DNA of 18,424 nucleotides. Origin: Actinoalloteichus_B caeruleus. Lineage in GTDB: Bacteria; Actinomycetota; Actinomycetes; Mycobacteriales; Pseudonocardiaceae. Positions 14,375 to 18,424 of this stretch are shown here, piece after piece (the first letter of the stretch is position 1; every line of letters starts with the position of its first letter). Under the pieces are notes generated by a model that did no database searches, was not told the origin of the DNA, and saw nothing but the letters and a program-made list of their open reading frames with translations. The stretch lies in NCBI RefSeq assembly GCF_000718005.1, contig NZ_JODV01000033.1; one strand, given 5' to 3'. The position numbers and the translations under genes were made by a program.

Positions 14375-15255
14375 CGCTGCGCTCCCTGGTCGAGTTGGTC
14401 CCTGGCGATCTGCCACTCGTGCTCGTCGATGCGCATGAAGTGCGCCTTCTCCCGGGTCTCCAGCAGCGGGACCCCGGACCCGATCCGGGTGTCGCAGATG
14501 ACGACCCGGGGGGTGTCGGCGTCGGCCTCGGCGAGGCTGTCGAAGGCGCGCAGCAGCGCGGGCACGTCGTTGCCGTCCACCCGCACGGTGTGCCAGCCGA
14601 AGGCCTCCCACTTGCGCTCCACCGGCTCGATGGCCAGCACACCGGCCGTCGGCCCGTCCGCCTGGAGGGCGTTCATGTCGACCACGGCGGTCAGGTTCCC
14701 CAGCCGGTGGTGGGCGGCGCCCATCGCGGCCTCCCAGGTGGAGCCCTCGTCGAGCTCGCCGTCGGAGAGGAGGTTCACGACGCGGGAAGCGACCCCCCGG
14801 TGCCGCAGGCCCAGCGCCATCCCGACCCCGACGCCCAGGCCGTGGCCCAGCGACCCGCCGGAGATCTCCATGCCGGGCGTGTAGGAGGCCATGCCCGACA
14901 TCGGCAGGCGGCTCTCGTCGGAGCCGTAGGTCTCCAGTTCCTCGACGGGGATCACCCCCGCCTCGGCCAGCGCCGCGTACAGGGCGATCGCGTAGTGCCC
15001 GATGGAGAGCAGGAACCGGTCCCGCTCGTCCCAGTGCGGGTCCGCCGGCCGCAGGCGCAGCTGGTCCTGGTACGCCACGGCGAGCACGTCGGCGACGCCG
15101 AGGGCCTGGCCGACGTAGCCCTGCCCCTGGACCTCGCCCATGTTCAGCACGTGGTGGCGCATCCGGTGGGCCGCGTCCGCCACCCGGCGAACCCGGTCCT
15201 CGAACGACGGGCCGGCGGGCGCGGCGCGGTCGACGTCCTGCGTCGCGGTCATCAT
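14371..15255 (-). CDS. Transketolase N-terminal subunit (thiamine diphosphate and metal-binding domain)
   Basis: First half of the split transketolase. The 294-residue protein shows the thiamine-diphosphate/Mg motif SDGELDEGSTWEA (164-176) with the partner Asn at N195 in VVDMNALQADG. The preceding GGSLGHGLGVGVGMALGLR and SIGHYAIALYAAL are also typical. It cannot act without the C subunit, whose start overlaps its stop by 4 bases. Two adjacent ATGs (15255 and 15252) follow GAAGGGAG; the second gives better spacing (6 bases), so the protein may be one residue shorter. It lies 127 bases downstream of the GntR regulator on the same strand and may share its transcript. Split transketolases occur in dedicated sugar pathways, for example apiose catabolism; that link is speculative here. 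Confidence 0.91.
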   Translation of the reverse strand: MMTATQDVDRAAPAGPSFEDRVRRVADAAHRMRHHVLNMGEVQGQGYVGQALGVADVLAVAYQDQLRLRPADPHWDERDRFLLSIGHYAIALYAALAEAGVIPVEELETYGSDESRLPMSGMASYTPGMEISGGSLGHGLGVGVGMALGLRHRGVASRVVNLLSDGELDEGSTWEAAMGAAHHRLGNLTAVVDMNALQADGPTAGVLAIEPVERKWEAFGWHTVRVDGNDVPALLRAFDSLAEADADTPRVVICDTRIGSGVPLLETREKAHFMRIDEHEWQIARDQLDQGAQR

Positions 15256-15324
15256 CGGCTCCCTTCTCGTAGTGGTGGTGCTGGTGGGCACGGCCGGGAA
15301 GCCCCGGGTGCCCTGCCGCGACCG

Positions 15325-15342
15325 CCCCGGTGTCCACCGGGG
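15325..15342. repeat. Inverted repeat CCCCGGTG-TC-CACCGGGG between regulator and transketolase genes
   Basis: Perfect 8-bp arms around 2 bases. As RNA it would form a 7-bp hairpin with a 4-base loop. It sits in the 127-base gap between the regulator stop and the transketolase start, and could be a weak attenuator, a processing site or an operator. No TTGGTCTGACCAA box was found in this gap. Confidence 0.4.
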
Positions 15343-15382
15343 GCCGCCGCCGGTGTTCGGAGGTGCGGTCGTCCTCCTCCGC

Positions 15383-16153
15383 TCACCCACCCGCGGCCGG
15401 CTGGTCGACCGGCCCGGCGGGGTGCCCGGTGGAGGAGTGGTTGGTGGGGGCGGGCGTGGACCGGGCGGTGAGGTCGCGCCACAGGGTGAAGTGGCGGGCC
15501 ATCGCCTCCCGCGCCGCCCTCGGATCGCCGGCCTCGATCGCGTCGACGACCTCGTAGTGGACGTGGTCGGTCTCCCAGCCGTCCCGGCCTGCACGGCGTT
15601 CGGCAGCCAGCGCGGCGGCCCGCCGTGCGGTCAGCTCGTCCCGCAGCACGTAGCCGATGCCGTCGTGGAGGAAGTCGAACATCGGGTTGTCGACGATCCG
15701 GAACAGGCGGTGGTGGAAGGTGAAGTCGGCGTCGGTGGCCGCCTCGACCCGCCCGGCCAGGGAGGACTCGACCATCGCGTCGACGTCGGCGCGCAGCGCC
15801 CGCACGTCCTCGGGGGAGGCGAGGGTCGCGGCCTCGGCGGCGACGGAGAGTTCGAGGAGTTCCCTCGCCCGTTCGAACTGCGGTCCGCTGATGTGCCCCA
15901 GCCGCATGGCGAGGCTGAAGTAGAGCCGCATGAAGTTGGCGTTGGGCACCTCCAGGTAGGTGCCCCGTCCCTGGGTGCGGTGGAGGAAGCCCAACATCTC
16001 CAGGCTGGAGAGCTGTTCGCGCAGCGTCGCCCGGCTCATGGCCAGTCGGGCGCCCAGCTCCCGTTCCGGGGGCAGCCGGAGCCGACCGGTGTGCTCCTCG
16101 GGGGTCGCGGCCTGGCGCAACGCGTCCACGAGGGTGATGAGGTGCGGCTCCAC
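15383..16153 (-). CDS. GntR/FadR-subfamily (FCD) transcriptional regulator
   Basis: Ligand-responsive DNA-binding regulator of 256 residues. The N-terminal winged helix-turn-helix covers about 27-66: LPPERELGARLAMSRATLRE then LEMLGFLHRTQGRGTYL, typical of GntR proteins. The C-terminal all-helical FCD domain (about 77-235) has the expected metal/ligand-site pattern, with DADFTFHHRLFRIVDNPMF, HYEVVDAIEAGDPRAAREAM and ARHF; relatives often bind carboxylic or sugar acids. The last 20 residues are Pro/Thr/Gly-rich. The GTG start has GGGGAGG 5 bases upstream. Its promoter carries two copies of TTGGTCTGACCAA, close to the PdhR/LldR-type FCD consensus, so autorepression is likely. Placement makes it the probable regulator of the split transketolase. 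The ligand is unknown. Confidence 0.92.
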   Translation of the reverse strand: MEPHLITLVDALRQAATPEEHTGRLRLPPERELGARLAMSRATLREQLSSLEMLGFLHRTQGRGTYLEVPNANFMRLYFSLAMRLGHISGPQFERARELLELSVAAEAATLASPEDVRALRADVDAMVESSLAGRVEAATDADFTFHHRLFRIVDNPMFDFLHDGIGYVLRDELTARRAAALAAERRAGRDGWETDHVHYEVVDAIEAGDPRAAREAMARHFTLWRDLTARSTPAPTNHSSTGHPAGPVDQPAAGG

Positions 16154-16168
16154 CCCGGCCTCCCCGCA

Positions 16169-16181
16169 TTGGTCTGACCAA
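16169..16181. promoter_or_regulatory. GntR-type operator copy 1 (TTGGTCTGACCAA)
   Basis: A 13-bp perfect palindrome about a central T, located between the -10 element and the start codon of the regulator, within the untranslated leader. It resembles the ATTGGTATGACCAAT-type sites of FCD regulators such as PdhR. A bound repressor here would block elongation or promoter clearance. Confidence 0.85.
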
Positions 16182-16193
16182 ATCTTCGTCGGG

Positions 16194-16223
16194 ACGCTAG
16201 ACAGCGCGCCCCACCCGTGTCAA
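16194..16223 (-). promoter_or_regulatory. Promoter of the GntR regulator (leftward)
   Basis: On the minus strand, a perfect -35 TTGACA (16223-16218) and -10 TAGCGT (16199-16194) with an 18-base spacer. Expected transcription start near 16187, giving a leader of about 34 bases. This is the best-matched promoter in the window, and identical operator palindromes flank it on both sides. Confidence 0.8.
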
Positions 16224-16227
16224 GGCC

Positions 16228-16240
16228 TTGGTCTGACCAA
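16228..16240. promoter_or_regulatory. GntR-type operator copy 2 (TTGGTCTGACCAA)
   Basis: Identical 13-mer to copy 1, placed 4 bases upstream of the -35 element of the regulator. Centre-to-centre distance between copies is 59 bases, close to a whole number of helical turns (about 5.6), so both could be occupied around the promoter. It might also influence the rightward deaminase gene, whose start is 245 bases away (inference). Confidence 0.85.
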
Positions 16241-16373
16241 TCTCCGGTGCGCGTGGGCCGCGCCACACCGCGACCCACCGGGGCTCGACAGCCCTCCGTG
16301 CCCGGTCCGACACCGCCGGTCGCCACCCGGTGCCCACCGCTCACCCCACCGCGTGATCAGGGGTTTTCCTGCG

Positions 16374-16379
16374 TACGAT
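16374..16379 (+). promoter_or_regulatory. Possible -10 element for the deaminase gene
   Basis: TACGAT in a locally AT-richer stretch (GGGGTTTTCCTGCGTACGAT) about 105 bases before the GTG start. No good -35 is visible at 16-18 bases, so this is only a candidate. Confidence 0.3.
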
Positions 16380-16485
16380 CCGGATCTGTCCGCACGCCGG
16401 GCGCCCGTCCCGAGCGGGCCGACCGGCCGCGACCACCCCGGCCGCCGAAGACGGCCGGGCACCACCACCACGGAGGGAGCCCGCC

Positions 16486-17508
16486 GTGCCCGTCTCGGCC
16501 GAGTTCGTCGCCGGCCTGCCCAAGGCCGAACTGCACGTCCACATCGAGGGGACCCTCGAACCCGAGCTCAAGTTCGAGCTGGCCGAGCGCAACGGGCTCG
16601 AACTGCCCTTCGCCGACGTCGACGAACTCCGGGCCAGTTACCAGTTCCACGACCTCCCGTCCTTCCTCGGCGTCTACTACGACGGGATGCGGGTGCTGCT
16701 GACCGAACGGGACTTCCGCGACCTGGTCTACGCCTACCTGCGGCGGGCGGCCGACCAGAACGTCCGCCACACCGAGATCTTCTTCGACCCCCAGGCCCAC
16801 ACCTCGCGGGGCGTGCCCTTCCCGACCGTGGTGCGGGGGCTGCGGCAGGGCGTGGTCGACGCCCAGCGGGACCTCGGCGTGCACGCCGAGCTGATCCTCT
16901 GCTTCCTGCGTGACTTCTCCGCCGAGTACGCGATGGCGACCCTGATGGAGTCGCTGCCCTACAAGGACTGGATCGTCGGCGTCGGCCTCGACTCCGACGA
17001 GAAGGGCAACCCGCCGGAGAAGTTCGCCGCCGTCTTCGCCAGGGCCAGGGCCGAGGGCTACCTGCTCACCATGCACTGCGACATCGACCAGGAGAACACC
17101 ACCGAGCACCTCCGCCAGGTGCTGGAGGTCATCGGGGTCGACCGCATCGACCACGGCCTGAACGTCCTGGAGGACGACGCGTTGGTCGAGGAGGTGCTGC
17201 GCCGGGGCATCGGCCTGACCGCCTGCCCGATCTCCAACGGCGTCGTCACGGCCAGCATGAAGGCCCCCGAGATCCGCGCCCTGCTCGACCGGGGGGTTCC
17301 CGTGTCGGTCAACTCCGACGACCCCGCCTACTTCGGCGGCTACGTCAGCGAGAACCTGGTCGCCCTCGCCGGGGAGCTCGACCTCGACGAAGCGGACCTG
17401 GTGGCGTTGCAGCGCAACGCCTTCACCATCTCCTGGCTGGCCGCCGGCCGGCGGGACGCCTTCCTCGACGAGCTCGACGCCTACGCCAGGGAGCACGGCG
17501 CCGCCTGA
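16486..17508 (+). CDS. Adenosine deaminase-family metal-dependent hydrolase, HCDIDQ variant
   Basis: Amidohydrolase-superfamily protein of 340 residues with the adenosine/adenine deaminase layout: KAELHVHIEGTLEPELK (zinc ligands H17 and H19), MHCDIDQENTTEHL (H197), RIDHGLNVLED (H223) and SVNSDDPAYFGGY (D278, D279). In classical enzymes the third motif is HAGE, whose Glu protonates the purine. Here the Glu position is Ile200 and the motif reads HCDIDQ. This looks like a distinct subfamily common in databases as adenosine deaminase, but substrate and even activity on adenosine are uncertain; adenine or another aminated heterocycle is possible. The GTG start has GGAGGGAG (16472-16479) 6 bases upstream. 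It probably belongs to purine salvage or detoxification, not to the sugar genes on its left. Confidence 0.85.
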   Translation: MPVSAEFVAGLPKAELHVHIEGTLEPELKFELAERNGLELPFADVDELRASYQFHDLPSFLGVYYDGMRVLLTERDFRDLVYAYLRRAADQNVRHTEIFFDPQAHTSRGVPFPTVVRGLRQGVVDAQRDLGVHAELILCFLRDFSAEYAMATLMESLPYKDWIVGVGLDSDEKGNPPEKFAAVFARARAEGYLLTMHCDIDQENTTEHLRQVLEVIGVDRIDHGLNVLEDDALVEEVLRRGIGLTACPISNGVVTASMKAPEIRALLDRGVPVSVNSDDPAYFGGYVSENLVALAGELDLDEADLVALQRNAFTISWLAAGRRDAFLDELDAYAREHGAA

Positions 17509-17525
17509 CCCGCCGCGCCCGGCGT

Positions 17526-17548
17526 CACCCGACCGGGGACGTCGGGTG
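17526..17548 (+). terminator. Hairpin after the deaminase gene
   Basis: Perfect 8-bp arms CACCCGAC (17526-17533) and GTCGGGTG (17541-17548) with a 7-base loop, 18 bases past the stop. Probable terminator. It covers the far-upstream GTG at 17546, arguing against that codon as the start of the next gene. Confidence 0.65.
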
Positions 17549-17580
17549 CGTTCGCGGTCGCCGGGGCACCGGCCCCGGGT

Positions 17581-17586
17581 TAGCGT
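17581..17586 (+). promoter_or_regulatory. -10 element of the MgtC-type gene, implying a leaderless transcript
   Basis: TAGCGT is identical to the -10 of the GntR promoter. Transcription would begin about 7 bases later, at or next to the GTG at 17594. No Shine-Dalgarno sequence precedes that GTG, as expected for leaderless mRNA, which is common in actinomycetes. The -35 is not clear. Confidence 0.55.
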
Positions 17587-17593
17587 CGCCGGG

Positions 17594-18310
17594 GTGGAGG
17601 GCCCCGTCTCGTCCGGACTCGGTGAGATCCCCCTGCTGGGGGAGCTCGCGGTCGCGCTCCTGCTCTCCAGCCTCATCGGACTCGAACGCGAGGTCCGGGC
17701 CAAGAGCGCCGGCCTGCGCACGCACAGCCTCGTCGGCCTCGGTACCGCCCTGTTCATGGTCGTCTCGCAGCACGGCTTCACCTCGGTCCTCGGTGACGAC
17801 GTCATGCTCGACCCGTCCCGGGTGGCCGCCCAGATCCTGACCGGCATCGGGTTCATCGGCGGCGGGCTCATCTTCGTCCGGCGCGACGCCGTCCAGGGCC
17901 TGACCACCGCCGCGTCGGTGTGGGTGACGGCCGCCGTCGGCATGGCCAGCGGTGGCGGCCTGTTCGTCCTCGCCGTCGCCACCACCGCCGCCCACTTCCT
18001 CGTCGTGGCCGGCTACCCCTGGCTGACGCGGCACCTGCGGGGTTCGTGGCGCCAGCCCAGCACGGTCCGCATCGGCTACCTGGAGGGGCGGGGAGTGCTG
18101 CGCGGCGTCCTCTCCGCCTGCACCAGCCGGGGGTGGACGGTGCTGGACCTGCACGTGGAGTACGAGGACCGCGCGGAGGACCACCGGACGGTCGTGGTGG
18201 TCGTCGAGCTGCGGGGGCGGGGGTCGCTCGAGGAGCTGGTGCGGGAACTGACCGGCCTGCCCGGTGTCCTGCACGTCGCCGGGGGCGCCGACGCCGCTCC
18301 CCGGTTGTGA
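17594..18310 (+). CDS. MgtC/SapB-family membrane protein
   Basis: Integral membrane protein of 238 residues. The N-terminal MgtC domain has about four to five hydrophobic segments (about 12-30, 45-59, 78-95, 106-140). Signature sequences are LIGLEREVRAKSAGLRTHSL, RVAAQILTGIGFIGGGLIF and QGLTTAASVWVTAAVGMASG. The soluble C-terminal part (about 150-238) has alternating hydrophobic strands, VLDLHVEYEDRAEDHRTVVVVVEL and ELTGLPGVLHVAGG, like the ACT-like tail of larger MgtC homologues. The family is linked to growth in low Mg and ATP-synthase inhibition in Salmonella, but is not itself a proven Mg transporter; the role here is unknown. The frame is open to a GTG at 17546, but that lies in a terminator hairpin. 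GTG 17594, just after a TAGCGT -10, is chosen. Confidence 0.88.
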   Translation: MEGPVSSGLGEIPLLGELAVALLLSSLIGLEREVRAKSAGLRTHSLVGLGTALFMVVSQHGFTSVLGDDVMLDPSRVAAQILTGIGFIGGGLIFVRRDAVQGLTTAASVWVTAAVGMASGGGLFVLAVATTAAHFLVVAGYPWLTRHLRGSWRQPSTVRIGYLEGRGVLRGVLSACTSRGWTVLDLHVEYEDRAEDHRTVVVVVELRGRGSLEELVRELTGLPGVLHVAGGADAAPRL

Positions 18311-18337
18311 ACCCGGTGCTCCGCTCCAGGGGTGGAA

Positions 18338-18367
18338 CGGGCCGGGAGGGGGCGCCCTCCCGGCCCG
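18338..18367. terminator. Terminator between convergent MgtC-type gene and the right-edge gene
   Basis: Perfect 13-bp stem CGGGCCGGGAGGG (18338-18350) with CCCTCCCGGCCCG (18355-18367) and a GGCG loop. Its symmetry should work on both strands. Confidence 0.88.
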
Positions 18368-18379
18368 CGTCGTGGTGGT

Positions 18380-18424
18380 TCAGTGGAGCCGGTAGGCGCC
18401 TTCGATCGTCTCGGTGACGGAGTT
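18380..18424 (-). CDS. C-terminal end of an unidentified minus-strand gene (partial)
   Basis: Reading leftward from the edge, one frame gives NSVTETIEGAYRLH and then a TGA stop at 18380-18382, placed 12 bases from the shared terminator. Only 14 residues are visible, so no function can be assigned. The coding call rests on position before a terminator and on actinomycete-like codon use. Confidence 0.5.
   Translation of the reverse strand, partial: NSVTETIEGAYRLH

Larger units (their letters stand above)
16154..16485. other. Divergent intergenic region between the GntR regulator and the deaminase
   Basis: A 332-base region without a gene. The left third holds the regulator ribosome binding site, promoter and two operators. 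The middle (16245-16350) shows nothing distinctive. The right part has a possible rightward -10 TACGAT and the GGAGGGAG ribosome binding site (16472-16479) of the deaminase. Confidence 0.7.

Noticed and set aside
1..18424. Search by eye for transposases, integrases, CRISPR repeats, tRNA and rRNA genes.
   Set aside because: None recognised; the repeats present are short local palindromes and the GCCCA run, and no spaced identical repeats of CRISPR type were seen.

Overview
The window is very GC-rich (not computed, but clearly high), with dense long open frames, many GTG starts, GGAGG-type ribosome binding sites and -10 elements of the TAGnnT type. This points to a filamentous actinomycete. A perfect CelR/CebR operator and two secreted AA10 copper oxygenases suggest a soil or compost plant-biomass degrader, Streptomyces- or Nocardiopsaceae/Thermobifida-like. 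Family level cannot be fixed without a search.

Layout. (1) 1-3912: a GCCCA tandem repeat at the edge, then a tight operon for a bacterial multisubunit acetyl-CoA carboxylase (fused carboxyltransferase accDA, accB, accC), closed by a perfect 12-bp-stem terminator. (2) 4417-5121: secreted AA10 lytic polysaccharide monooxygenase no. 1. (3) 5233-7601, minus strand: a SAM-methyltransferase-like protein and an acyl-CoA-dehydrogenase-family flavoprotein with no clear link to the carbohydrate genes. (4) 8242-11607, plus strand: secreted family PL11 rhamnogalacturonan lyase and an L-fuconate-dehydratase-type enolase-superfamily enzyme. (5) 11608-12586: about 1 kb without a convincing gene, holding two CelR-like boxes, a likely promoter and clustered GGTCGACC palindromes. 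(6) 12587-13258: AA10 monooxygenase no. 2, then a strong terminator. (7) 13379-16153, minus strand: GntR/FCD regulator and a split transketolase (N and C subunits overlapping by ATGA). The regulator promoter is bracketed by two identical TTGGTCTGACCAA palindromes. (8) 16486-18310, plus strand: adenosine-deaminase-family hydrolase and an MgtC-type membrane protein that appears leaderless, then a terminator shared with a gene entering from the right edge on the minus strand.

How the parts may work together. Regions 2 and 4-7 look like a plant-cell-wall utilisation island. The two monooxygenases would attack crystalline polysaccharide (cellulose and/or chitin). The PL11 lyase would cut the rhamnogalacturonan-I backbone of pectin outside the cell. 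The fuconate dehydratase would act on a deoxy-sugar acid inside the cell. The split transketolase could feed a resulting sugar phosphate into central metabolism under the GntR regulator. The enzyme families are well supported by motifs. The pathway connecting them is inference, because transporters, the sugar dehydrogenase/lactonase and the downstream aldolase are not in the window. No mobile element, CRISPR array, tRNA or rRNA was seen.
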